From positions 1-49,234 of the forward strand of contig CAAETY010000038.1 in NCBI GenBank assembly GCA_900759105.1: a stretch of 49,234 nucleotides of DNA. The letters are read 5' to 3'. Position numbers and translations under genes: made by a program. Every line of letters starts with the position of its first letter. Positions within the stretch are counted from its first letter, which is position 1. This stretch comes from Peptococcaceae bacterium. GTDB taxonomy: Bacteria; Bacillota; Peptococcia; Peptococcales; Peptococcaceae. Positions 40,913 to 48,458 of the stretch are shown here, one piece after another. Below the pieces are notes generated by a model. It did not search any database, was not told the origin of the DNA, and saw only the letters and a list, made by a program, of their open reading frames with translations.

Positions 40913-41160
40913 GGGTTTGCTCCTATCTATCGCTTGTGGATTGTTGTTCTAAAGAGGGCGCCGATTGTGGCGCGATATACTATCAATAATAGTCCTCAAT
41001 TGCGTGGCTGTAAAGCAATAACGCGTCACGCTTGGCTTTGTCGGAATGTGGCTTTTGGCGTTGGTGCTTTGCGCTATCATACGCTAGACAGCGCTTTATT
41101 TTCTATGGTAGGATGAATTGAATAATCGGACTGTTATTGTGTCCATTTGAGGAGATAAGC

Positions 41161-42564
41161 ATGTTAACCTACGATCTCTCACAGGTGCCCAAGGGGGCGC
41201 TGTATGAACATCTTTACAAATATATTCGCAACGATATCAAAAACGGGGTGCTCAAGGCCGGCGAAAAGCTCCCTTCCAAGCGCACCTTGGCAAAAAACCT
41301 CGGTGTCAGCACCATTACTGTGGAAAGCGCCTATGCCCAGCTCATGAGCGAGGGCTATGTCTATTCCTTGCCCAAGCGTGGCTACTATATTTCCAAAATT
41401 GATACCACTGCTCAGCTCCCCCACGCTGAAAGGTCCGCCGATATTGTTTTGCCAAAGGAAAAGACGCGCTATGCGGTGGATTTTTCCAATACGCAAACGG
41501 ATCCGTCAAATTTTCCTTTTGCCACGTGGAAAAAACTTTTGCGTGAAACCATTGCCGACAATAGTCAGGCGTTGATGGAAAAATCACCGGCAGGTGGGGT
41601 GTATGCGCTTAAAGCGGCGATTGCCAACCACCTGCACGCTTTTCGCGGCATGGAGGTGGATCCCAATCAAATCATTGTCGGCGCCGGAACTGAATATCTC
41701 TATGGTATTCTTATTCAGCTGTTGGGACGTGACAAAGTCTATTGCGCCGAAAATCCCGGCTACCAAAAGGTGCCGCAAATTTATCGTGCCCAAGAGGTGG
41801 AATGTCGCTTTGCCGATATGGATGAAGGTGGCATTAGCGTGAGTGGCTTGCGCCGTGTGGGTGCAGACATTGCCCATATTGGGCCGACACACCAGTTTCC
41901 GACAGGTGTCACCATGCCTGTCAGCCGTCGCTATGAGCTTTTGGCATGGGCCAGCGAGGACGATAATCGCTTCATTATTGAGGATGATTACGACAGCGAA
42001 TTCCGTTTGCAGGGCAAGCCTATTCCGACGCTGCAAGGCTTGGACGCCGGCAGTAAGGTGGTTTATCTCAACACCTTCGCCAAATCGTTGTCGTCCACGG
42101 TGCGCATTAGCTATATGGTGCTTCCGGTGACCTTGGTGAATCGCTTTTATAAGGAATTGGGCTTTTATGCCTGTACCGTCAGCAATTTTGAGCAGTTTAC
42201 CTTGGCACGTTTTATTAATGAAGGCTATTTTGAAAAGCACATCAATCGCATGCGCCTGTACTATATTCGTCAGCGTCAAACCATTCTCGATGCAATCGGC
42301 GCGAGCCGCTTGAGCGGTCGCTGTGACATTATCGAGCAAGATAGCGGTTTACACGTTATTTTGGCACTTCACACCAACAAAAGCGACAGCACACTGCAGG
42401 CTGCCTTGGCGGCGCACAGCATCCATCTGGCGGCGCTGTCCGAATATTACAATGTGCAGACACCCAAATCCAGCCACCGGTTTTTGTTGAGCTACAGTAA
42501 TCCCGGGCATCTCGACACCGACACCCTCATAAGCGCCTTGAACACCATTGCCGACTGTCTGTAA
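41161..42564 (+). CDS. MocR/PdxR-type regulator (GntR helix-turn-helix plus aminotransferase domain)
   Basis: 467 residues. N-terminal GntR winged helix (about 10-75: GEKLPSKRTLAKNLGVSTIT) fused to a fold type I aminotransferase domain with AGTEYLYGILIQLLG, IIEDDYDSEFR and the PLP lysine in NTFAKSLSS (K308). MocR proteins use PLP as effector and often control vitamin B6, GABA or neighbouring metabolic genes. ATG 41161 behind GAGGAGA. The 248-nt region upstream has only weak promoter candidates (TAGACA-N18-TAGGAT near 41080-41110). The Fe-ADH-like gene follows 98 nt downstream with its own promoter. Confidence 0.9.
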   Translation: MLTYDLSQVPKGALYEHLYKYIRNDIKNGVLKAGEKLPSKRTLAKNLGVSTITVESAYAQLMSEGYVYSLPKRGYYISKIDTTAQLPHAERSADIVLPKEKTRYAVDFSNTQTDPSNFPFATWKKLLRETIADNSQALMEKSPAGGVYALKAAIANHLHAFRGMEVDPNQIIVGAGTEYLYGILIQLLGRDKVYCAENPGYQKVPQIYRAQEVECRFADMDEGGISVSGLRRVGADIAHIGPTHQFPTGVTMPVSRRYELLAWASEDDNRFIIEDDYDSEFRLQGKPIPTLQGLDAGSKVVYLNTFAKSLSSTVRISYMVLPVTLVNRFYKELGFYACTVSNFEQFTLARFINEGYFEKHINRMRLYYIRQRQTILDAIGASRLSGRCDIIEQDSGLHVILALHTNKSDSTLQAALAAHSIHLAALSEYYNVQTPKSSHRFLLSYSNPGHLDTDTLISALNTIADCL

Positions 42565-42597
42565 TGACGCTTGTGCGCTTTTTGATAAGACCTTGCA

Positions 42598-42626
42598 TTT
42601 ACAGAAAGAATAGCGGATAATATAAG
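42598..42626 (+). promoter_or_regulatory. promoter of the Fe-ADH-like gene
   Basis: TTTACA (42598-42603), 17-bp spacer, TATAAG (42621-42626); an overlapping TTGCAT-N17-GATAAT is also possible. Confidence 0.5.
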
Positions 42627-42662
42627 ACACATCGGAACGCTCAAAAAAGGAGGCGACACCCG

Positions 42663-43787
42663 TTGCTTTTAGATTACGAATTTCCTACACGCGTCATCAT
42701 GCAGGAAGACGCCTTGGCAGCACATTCTGAGCTGCTGAAAGAATTTGGCAGCCATGCCATGCTGGTTATGGATGGGGTCATGGCAGATGACCACCCGGCC
42801 AAACAAGAAATCCTTTTTTCTTTAGAATTTAACAATATCAAGCGCACGATTTTCTTGCACACACGCAAGGTTGCACCAAGCATTTCGAACCTCGAAGCCG
42901 GTGCTGCTTTGGCACGTGAAAGCCAAGTTGATTTTGTGATTGCGGTTGGTTGCGATGCAACCCTCGAGGCCGGCAAGGCCATTGCCGTATTGGCTGCGCA
43001 GGATCCGTTTTCGGCAACGCTTCTTTCCAATGATATCGAAGCCCCGCTGCCGGTGGTATGTATTCCAACAGAACCGGGTAGTGGCACCGAAGTGACACCG
43101 GAAATTCATGTCGCTCAGCACGGTCTGGACCGTTTGACCTTGGTTCGCAATCCGCTTTGTGCACCGACCTTGACGTTTCTTGACCCGCGCTATACCCTTC
43201 ATATGGACAACACCATTGTTGTCAGCAACTATATCAAAACCCTCGGGCGTGCTATTGAGGCCATTGTTTCCGAAAAGGCCAACCCTATCAGCGACGCCAT
43301 GGCGATTGCCGCCTTGGGCACTGTGAGTGATTTGGCCGGCCCGATGTTGAACCTTGAGGACAATGCGGTCACCCTTGAGCAGCACAGTCAGCTCATGCTT
43401 GCCGCACACGAAGCCGGGCTTGCTATTGCTGTGTCCGGTGCCAATATTTTGGAGGCGTTGGCTTCGCCGCTGACCTATGTGCGAAAAATCCACCTTGGCC
43501 AAGCCTATGGGCTTATTATTCCACCGTTGGTGTCCTTCCTCATGGATCGTGCACCGCTTGTAAGCGATGTTATTTTGCAAAGCCTTTATTTCAGTCGTTT
43601 GGAATCCCTTGAGGATTTCCTCTGGACGCTCATTGATGCCATTGTGCCGATTGATAGCGAAACCTTGGAACGCTGCGCCAATGCCGCGGCGGATAACCCA
43701 CTGATCAAGGATGGGGCCATCAGCTTGGAATTCAAAGATTTGACCAGCTGCTATGCGCATCTCTTGGCAGATGAGGGCGAGCGCTAA
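42663..43787 (+). CDS. iron-containing alcohol dehydrogenase-family protein lacking metal ligands
   Basis: 374 residues. The fold is recognisable: VIAVGCDATLEAGKAIAVLA (degenerate GGGS-x-x-D-x-AK), PTEPGSGTEVTPE (for PTTAGTGSEVT) and RAIEAIVSEKANPISDAMA. Aligned to FucO, the four metal ligands are all replaced: Asp196 by K192, His200 by R196, His263 by E264 and His277 by L278; the nearby conserved His267 is S268. Group III ADH chemistry with iron or zinc therefore seems impossible. It may be a sensor, a structural protein or an enzyme with changed chemistry. TTG 42663 lies behind AAGGAGGCG. It stands next to a MocR regulator. Confidence 0.8.
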   Translation: MLLDYEFPTRVIMQEDALAAHSELLKEFGSHAMLVMDGVMADDHPAKQEILFSLEFNNIKRTIFLHTRKVAPSISNLEAGAALARESQVDFVIAVGCDATLEAGKAIAVLAAQDPFSATLLSNDIEAPLPVVCIPTEPGSGTEVTPEIHVAQHGLDRLTLVRNPLCAPTLTFLDPRYTLHMDNTIVVSNYIKTLGRAIEAIVSEKANPISDAMAIAALGTVSDLAGPMLNLEDNAVTLEQHSQLMLAAHEAGLAIAVSGANILEALASPLTYVRKIHLGQAYGLIIPPLVSFLMDRAPLVSDVILQSLYFSRLESLEDFLWTLIDAIVPIDSETLERCANAAADNPLIKDGAISLEFKDLTSCYAHLLADEGER

Positions 43788-43855
43788 AAACCGCGCCTGT
43801 TACCGTTTCGCAATGGTTCTTCTACTTTTTCCAGACATTTTTGGGGCTTGTATTT

Positions 43856-44010
43856 GTTATAATAAACGTACCTGAAAAGGCTGTGGTTCCCCTTTCCACA
43901 CAGCCTAAGGGTTAAAAATTTGCTTTTACCCTTCTTTTTCGTTCGTGGCTCTGAACGATACAACACAGATTTACCGAAAAGGCAGCGCTTCCCTCGCTGT
44001 CTTTTTCTTC
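43856..44010 (+). ncRNA. putative CU-rich-loop small RNA, copy 1
   Basis: Extended -10 TGT-TATAAT (43855-43863), start near 43870. Hairpin 1 GGCTGTG (43879-43885)/CACAGCC (43899-43905) with loop holding TTCCCCTTT; hairpin 2 AAGGGT (43907-43912)/ACCCTT (43928-43933); a small stem TCGTTC/GAACGA (43939-43958); terminator GGCAGCG (43981-43987)/CGCTGTC (43995-44001) with loop CTTCCCT and a T5 tail. About 140 nt, no open frame. Confidence 0.6.
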
Positions 44011-44058
44011 ATTGAAAATAAATTGACACATTTTCTCAACACATGTTGCAGGAATAAG

Positions 44059-44210
44059 TGGTATTATAGAGTTACGGTTTAGGGTGATTTTTCTCCTTTT
44101 TTTAACACCCTAAGCTGCGCCACAGAATAGAACTGCCAAGCAAAGCTATTTCTCCCCTTCTTTTTCGCATTACTTGGCAGGGAAACAGCAGCCTAGGCTG
44201 CTGTTTTTTT
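44059..44210 (+). ncRNA. putative CU-rich-loop small RNA, copy 2
   Basis: Extended -10 TGG-TATTAT (44059-44067), start near 44074. Hairpin 1 TTAGGGTG (44079-44086)/CACCCTAA (44106-44113), 19-nt loop with TTCTCCTTTTTT. Hairpin 2 CTGCCAAG (44133-44140)/CTTGGCAG (44173-44180), 32-nt loop with TTTCTCCCCTTCTTTTT. Terminator CAGCAG (44186-44191)/CTGCTG (44198-44203) and a T7 tail. About 137 nt, no open frame. Confidence 0.65.
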
Positions 44211-44226
44211 ATGTTCTTCATTTTTT

Positions 44227-44276
44227 CTTCACCAAGGCTTCACGAGTTCGTCATGGTTTCGTCATAGCTTCCTGAC
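44227..44276 (+). repeat. tandem 11-bp direct repeats upstream of small RNA copy 3
   Basis: CTTCAC (44227), CTTCAC (44238), CGTCAT (44249), CGTCAT (44260) and CCTGAC (44271) are spaced exactly 11 bp apart with 5-bp spacers and end just upstream of the -35 region. This is the geometry of OmpR/PhoP-family response-regulator sites. Confidence 0.5.
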
Positions 44277-44294
44277 AACTCCGGTGCTTTCCTA

Positions 44295-44450
44295 TGCTAT
44301 ACTCTATTCAACGGTTGAGGTTCAGATTTCTCCCCTTTTAATCACCTCACCGGTTCATCCTTTCGAACGACCACGTTTTTTTCACTCCCCCTTTTTTCGT
44401 GGTTGCAAGAACGTAAACAAACGACAGTGCCGTCCACACTGTCGTTTTTT
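44295..44450 (+). ncRNA. putative CU-rich-loop small RNA, copy 3
   Basis: Extended -10 TGC-TATACT (44295-44303), start near 44310. Hairpin 1 TGAGGT (44316-44321)/ACCTCA (44344-44349), loop with TTTCTCCCCTTTT. Hairpin 2 ACCACG (44370-44375)/CGTGGT (44398-44403), loop with CACTCCCCCTTTTTT. Terminator ACGACAGTG (44421-44429)/CACTGTCGT (44437-44445) and a T6 tail. About 141 nt. An open frame across it (44284 onwards) lacks a ribosome site. Confidence 0.65.
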
Positions 44451-44632
44451 CGTTTTACGCATCACACCCGTTCCCGTTGCCATCAAAGTGATTTATTTTG
44501 TTGGGCGTTTGTGTTATCCTGATTACTGGACATGCACGCATGGCCAACCGATTGTATTTGACCGGGTGAACCGCCTGCGTGGCGATCCCCGCGCTATATT
44601 TTTCAAGCAAAGAAAGAGAGAGAATACGAACC

Positions 44633-45541
44633 ATGATTTGGCAAATCTTCCACGGCTTCTGTATGGCCCTGGCTGACAGTGTGCCCGGTGTATCCGGTGG
44701 CACGGTCGCCTATATTTTGGGCTTTTATGAGCGCTTTATCAGTGCGCTCGATGACCTTTTCAGCGGGTCTATGCGCGAACGCCGCGATGCTCTGCTCTAT
44801 TTGATAAAGCTTGGGCTGGGCTGGGTGATTGGGATGGTTGCCTCCATGCTCGTGTTGAGCAAGCTTTTTGAAAGCAATATTTACTTTCTAACCTCTGTCT
44901 TTTTGGGGCTTACCTGTGCGGCCTTGCCTTTTGTTGCCAATGAAGAAAAGGATGTCATCAAGGGCCACGGGCGCAACTGGCCATTCTTTTTTGTCGGGCT
45001 GGTGCTCGTGTGCGGCATGGTTTTGGTGCGCGATGTGGTAGCAAGCAGTGTGGCTATTCACTTTGACGCGCTGACACTGTTCCAATATGTCCATGTTTTT
45101 CTGTCCGGTGCCCTTGCCATTAGTGCCATGGTGCTTCCGGGGGTTTCCGGCTCAACGGTTTTGCTTATTACCGGTGTTTACATTCCAACCATTAATGCCT
45201 TTTCCAAGGTGCTCCATTTGCAGCTTGAATTTTTACCGGGGCTCTTGGCCTTGGTGGTAGGCATTGTCTGTGGGGCAGCGGTGAGCGTTCGTTTCTTAAA
45301 AAAAGCCTTGGCCCATCACCGCAGTGCAATGGTATTCTTTATTTTGGGGCTCATGGCCGGCTCGCTTTACGCCATTATCATGGGGCCCACCACCATGGAT
45401 GACGGTCAAGCACCACTCACCATGGATACCTTTAGCATTGTTGCCTTTTTGATTGGCATTGCCATTTTGATTGCACTTGAACGCATCAAAATCGTTGGCC
45501 AACGCCGCGATGCCGAAATGGAGGAGCTCTTGAAATATTAA
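44633..45541 (+). CDS. DUF368 membrane protein, probable polyprenyl-phosphate transporter
   Basis: 302 residues, about 8-9 membrane segments. Two related loops define the DUF368 family: ADSVPGVSGGTVAYILGFY (about 13-31) and MVLPGVSGSTVLLITGVY (about 165-182). DUF368 proteins (PopT-type) have been linked to recycling of undecaprenyl phosphate across the membrane for wall synthesis. ATG 44633 is chosen as the start of the family consensus; the ribosome site is weak (AAAGAGAGAGA). The 180-nt region upstream after the small RNA array has no clear promoter. It ends in a strong terminator. Confidence 0.88.
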   Translation: MIWQIFHGFCMALADSVPGVSGGTVAYILGFYERFISALDDLFSGSMRERRDALLYLIKLGLGWVIGMVASMLVLSKLFESNIYFLTSVFLGLTCAALPFVANEEKDVIKGHGRNWPFFFVGLVLVCGMVLVRDVVASSVAIHFDALTLFQYVHVFLSGALAISAMVLPGVSGSTVLLITGVYIPTINAFSKVLHLQLEFLPGLLALVVGIVCGAAVSVRFLKKALAHHRSAMVFFILGLMAGSLYAIIMGPTTMDDGQAPLTMDTFSIVAFLIGIAILIALERIKIVGQRRDAEMEELLKY

Positions 45542-45548
45542 CATCCAT

Positions 45549-45577
45549 CGCCGAGTCTTCCGCTCGGCGGTTTTTTT
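45549..45577 (+). terminator. terminator after the DUF368 gene
   Basis: CGCCGAG (45549-45555) and CTCGGCG (45563-45569), then G and a T7 run. Confidence 0.9.
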
Positions 45578-45632
45578 GTGCTTACAAACATGGTATGATA
45601 AAGCCAACCATTTTCTTGAGAGGAGCATCCTT

Positions 45633-46658
45633 ATGACTTTAGATGAAATCATCGCTCAAATCGCCGACCATTTGCCAAGCGAGGACATGGCCGCCCTTGC
45701 TTACTTAAACGAACAGGCGGAGCAATACAGCGACCACGAATTTGCCGCTGAAATCACCCGTGCCTGTGCGCGCATGATGATGGATTATATTCCCGCCGAT
45801 GAGCAAGCGCAGGCCTTTGATGACATGCTTGAAGAAATCGTTTATCCGATTTTAGACGGCTTGGCTGAAGCTCAAAATCTGGTTCATGCCGGTGCTGACG
45901 AGGAAGCATTGTCGGTTCTTGAGGCTTTGATTGGGCGCTTGGATGCCATTATTGATCAAGGGCTTTTCCAAAACGATGCCACAACCGAATATTACTGCTT
46001 TGGTGAGCCTTTTGAAGAATTGCTCTTTATGTACATGAATCGTCCCGAGCATCAGGTTGAGCCGTGCATGGTGCCTTTTATGGAGGTTTACGACCTCTAT
46101 GGCACGCTGCTTTTGGCGCAAGGGCAAGCCCGTGCCGCCGCTCATGTGTTGAAGCAGGCTGTGCGTTGGAATCCTTGCGATGCCGCTGTGCTTTGTGATT
46201 CCGCCGATGCTTTGGCGGAAATGGGCGATGAAGACGGCTTCCTTTCTACTGTTAAAGAGGCTTTCAAGGTGGCTTATTCCGGCGAAGGACTGGCGCGTTG
46301 TTATTGTACCATCGGCCGATATTTTATGAACCAAAATATGGATAATGAAGCACTGGGCTGTACCCTGCTCGGTTTGCAATATAACGAAGACAATCCTGCC
46401 ATTCATGCGCAAATAACCGCCATTCAAGAAAAAACCGATGGCACTGCCCAAGCACCGACTTTTGAGGATATGATGGCGCTTTGCGATCGTTACGACTTTA
46501 ACATTGGCGCCGATGATTTGGTGGTCGGTATTGCCTGCCATTACGGCGAGACCTTCTTCCAAAAGGGCGATGGTGAGCAAGCCGAATACTTTTTGGAAAT
46601 TGCTTACGAACTCACTGAAGATGATACCGTGAAATCTATGCTCGACCAAATCCAATAA
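45633..46658 (+). CDS. tetratricopeptide repeat protein (paralogue B)
   Basis: 341 residues, acidic, helical. It is colinear with the protein at 39890-40912: both begin MTLDEI, share YSDH (about 31), the segment QNDATTEYYCFGEPFEELLF (about 110-129), TPR units around 150-205 and an identical type of ending (YFLEIAYELTEDDTVKSMLD). No enzyme motif and no secretion signal. ATG 45633 follows AGAGGAGC; the frame extends upstream to 45576 without a ribosome site and overlaps the terminator. Function unknown; likely a binding scaffold. Confidence 0.75.
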   Translation: MTLDEIIAQIADHLPSEDMAALAYLNEQAEQYSDHEFAAEITRACARMMMDYIPADEQAQAFDDMLEEIVYPILDGLAEAQNLVHAGADEEALSVLEALIGRLDAIIDQGLFQNDATTEYYCFGEPFEELLFMYMNRPEHQVEPCMVPFMEVYDLYGTLLLAQGQARAAAHVLKQAVRWNPCDAAVLCDSADALAEMGDEDGFLSTVKEAFKVAYSGEGLARCYCTIGRYFMNQNMDNEALGCTLLGLQYNEDNPAIHAQITAIQEKTDGTAQAPTFEDMMALCDRYDFNIGADDLVVGIACHYGETFFQKGDGEQAEYFLEIAYELTEDDTVKSMLDQIQ

Positions 46659-46662
46659 TGCA

Positions 46663-46686
46663 AAACGCTCCCGTGTGGGAGCGTTT
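46663..46686 (+). terminator. terminator after TPR paralogue B
   Basis: AAACGCTCCC-GTGT-GGGAGCGTTT, a perfect 10-bp stem. A second hairpin with T tail follows at 46702-46734 (CCCTAATTTT/AAAATTAGGG). Confidence 0.8.
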
Positions 46687-46800
46687 CAGACTGTATAAAA
46701 GCCCTAATTTTGTTTGAGCCAAAATTAGGGTTTTATCTTTTTTAAATTGGAGCAATTTATCATAGATTTTTCTTTTTAGCAAAAATATCACCTCTCAGTT

Positions 46801-46853
46801 TGATTCTCACAAAATGTCAAGTTTCAAAACAAGGTGATTCTCACAAAATGTCA
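46801..46853. repeat. 19-bp direct repeat pair in an AT-rich intergenic insert
   Basis: TGATTCTCACAAAATGTCA occurs at 46801-46819 and again at 46835-46853 (34-bp period). Multiple end-proximal repeats of this kind are found in IS21-type elements, but no transposase is present. The segment is flanked by two nearly identical terminators (46663-46686 and 46865-46890). Confidence 0.4.
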
Positions 46854-46864
46854 CTTATAAAGAT

Positions 46865-46890
46865 AACGCTCCCATGCGGGAGCGTTTTTT
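46865..46890. terminator. terminator overlapping the GDSL lipoprotein stop
   Basis: AACGCTCCC (46865-46873), ATGC, GGGAGCGTT (46878-46886), then T residues; same stem as at 46663. Confidence 0.7.
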
Positions 46891-47542
46891 AGTGTAGCAT
46901 TTCATGCAGGCTTTCGCCGACAATATCAGCGATTTTTTCTGCACCTGCGGCATTGGGATGGATGCCGTCATCCAGAGTCATGTCCGCACCGACTGTTTGG
47001 GCATAGACCTCCGCTACCGGCAAATCCCTTGCCGTCGCCACGCGGTGTATGCTTTCATTGACGGCTTCAAAATAGGCCGGGTTGACGCCGTAGCTGTTTG
47101 CTTGCAGCCCTTGCGCCGGTGCCAACGGTGTGCACAATAGCACCTTGCTGCCGCTTTCAAGGTAAGCGTCCACAAGCTGTGCATAATCTGCTTCAAACGC
47201 CGTCTGTCCTTGCCAGTAGGCGGTATCGTTGGTGCCCAGCATGATGACAGTGACATCTGCACCCCAAGCAAGGCTATCGGCGTAGGCTTGGGTGTCGGTA
47301 TAGCTCGGCGCAGCGCTTGCAAGGGCGGTTGTGCCACACACACCGAAGTTTTCACAGTACAGCTCACCGCGCGCATTGAGCACATCTACGTAGCTATTGC
47401 CGCCAAAGCCTTGGGTAATGCTATCGCCCACGCATGCCACCCGTGGGGTTTCTGTGATTGGCACAGATGACATCGGAACCTGTGCGCCACAGCCCATCAA
47501 GAGCAACCCGGCACAACACACCATCGCTGTTAATCCTTTCAT
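46889..47542 (-). CDS. SGNH/GDSL-family hydrolase, lipoprotein
   Basis: 217 residues. Lipoprotein signal: hydrophobic stretch with lipobox LLMGC (C18 lipidated), so anchored outside the membrane. The SGNH catalytic set is complete: GDSITQG (S41), a glycine block around FGVCGTTA, LGTNDTAYW (Asn) and DDGIHPNAAG (Asp and His). It probably deacetylates or de-esterifies a sugar, lipid or wall component; substrate unknown. ATG 47542 lies seven nt after AAGGAG. The frame open to 47617 has no ribosome site. Confidence 0.88.
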   Translation of the reverse strand: MKGLTAMVCCAGLLLMGCGAQVPMSSVPITETPRVACVGDSITQGFGGNSYVDVLNARGELYCENFGVCGTTALASAAPSYTDTQAYADSLAWGADVTVIMLGTNDTAYWQGQTAFEADYAQLVDAYLESGSKVLLCTPLAPAQGLQANSYGVNPAYFEAVNESIHRVATARDLPVAEVYAQTVGADMTLDDGIHPNAAGAEKIADIVGESLHEMLH

Positions 47543-48007
47543 ACGCTTGCTCCTTCCTTGTGATTGATTCGCCCGTTGTTTTGAAGGCCGAAAAATCGCC
47601 TTTATTCTTGCGTTCATCGTCCCATGCTTGGAGGGGATTTGTCAAGCACAACAAAAAAAAACCGCAAAGCGCCCACTGCTTTACGGTTTAGTCGGATTTT
47701 ACAAAGAGATTATCTCGCGGGTGTCCCCCGCCATTTAGTAGAGGAAGTAGATTGTCTTACGACGTCTGTTGTAGAGGAGTTGAGGTGTTTCCTGTCAACA
47801 ATTGGATTTGTTTGTGCAGCTACCTTTGCCCGTTAGTAGCTGCTGTCATCGTTGCTCCCAAAAAGCCCTGCGCTGCTTTTTTTGAGCATTCATCTGTTAA
47901 GGGGGTGTATCAAGTGACGCCTTACGATCCGCGTCACCTATTTTGGAGAAAGCAACCTCAGTCACTTTGCTCCGGTGTTTGAAAAATCAATCAAAAAAAA
48001 GTGAGGT
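47543..48007. other. 465-nt structured intergenic region with terminator
   Basis: No credible protein gene on either strand. Seen: a terminator reading leftwards (47653-47689, AAACCGTAAAGC/GCTTTGCGGTTT then T8), perfect inverted repeats GCAGCTAC/GTAGCTGC (47816-47823/47836-47843), GTGACGC/GCGTCAC (47914-47920/47931-47937), and on the minus strand two CU-rich copies of TCCTCTAC (47778-47771 and 47745-47738). An unassigned non-coding RNA on the minus strand would fit. Motifs of RNase P RNA, SRP RNA and tmRNA were looked for and not seen. Confidence 0.4.
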
Positions 48008-48439
48008 TTACGCACGTGCGATTGCAACGCCAAGAGCAATCGCCGCTTTTTCTTCGTCAGAACCGGATTCCGGGGCGTCCAAAATTGCCAAGCCGTCAGA
48101 TACGAGGTTCGCACCCAAACGAACGGCATCCTGTGCCCAATCGTCCATATATTCGCCACTGTTCCAATTATAGGAACCGAACAGCACCACGTTCTTTCCT
48201 TTGAGATCGCCGGAAATTTGGTCCCACATTGGTTGGAAATCTTCGGTTTCCAACTGTTCGCTACCCATGGCAGGGCACCCAAACGCAAAGTTGGTATAAT
48301 CCGCCATCTTGCTTGGTTCAAAATCCCATGGCATGTACACATCGGCTTGTGCGCCGGCTTGTTCAATGCCCTTCTTGACCAAGTTCATAATGGCTTCGGT
48401 ATGACCGGTGCCACTCCAGTAAACAATTGCGACTTTCAT
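48008..48439 (-). CDS. flavodoxin
   Basis: 143 residues, short-chain flavodoxin. The FMN phosphate loop is SGTGHTEAI (9-17), followed by FGCPAMGSEQLE and LFGSYNWNSGEYMDDW, the loops that sandwich the isoalloxazine ring. It carries electrons in place of ferredoxin, typically under iron shortage. ATG 48439 behind AAAGGAGTG. It lies 19 nt downstream of the DUF3793 gene in one operon. Confidence 0.93.
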   Translation of the reverse strand: MKVAIVYWSGTGHTEAIMNLVKKGIEQAGAQADVYMPWDFEPSKMADYTNFAFGCPAMGSEQLETEDFQPMWDQISGDLKGKNVVLFGSYNWNSGEYMDDWAQDAVRLGANLVSDGLAILDAPESGSDEEKAAIALGVAIARA

Positions 48440-48458
48440 TGAGTCACTCCTTTCCTAT

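Noticed and set aside
43856..44450. CRISPR array or protein-coding repeats
   Set aside because: Only three units, stems not identical, spacing uneven (about 204 and 236 bp), each with its own promoter and terminator; no cas genes and no conserved frame.
44284..44676. 130-codon frame across small RNA copy 3 and the DUF368 start
   Set aside because: No ribosome site, passes through a strong terminator and overlaps the DUF368 gene out of frame.
47543..48007. 6S RNA, RNase P RNA, SRP RNA or tmRNA
   Set aside because: None of the hallmark sequences (for example GAGGAAAGTCC, or a tRNA-like CCA end) could be found.
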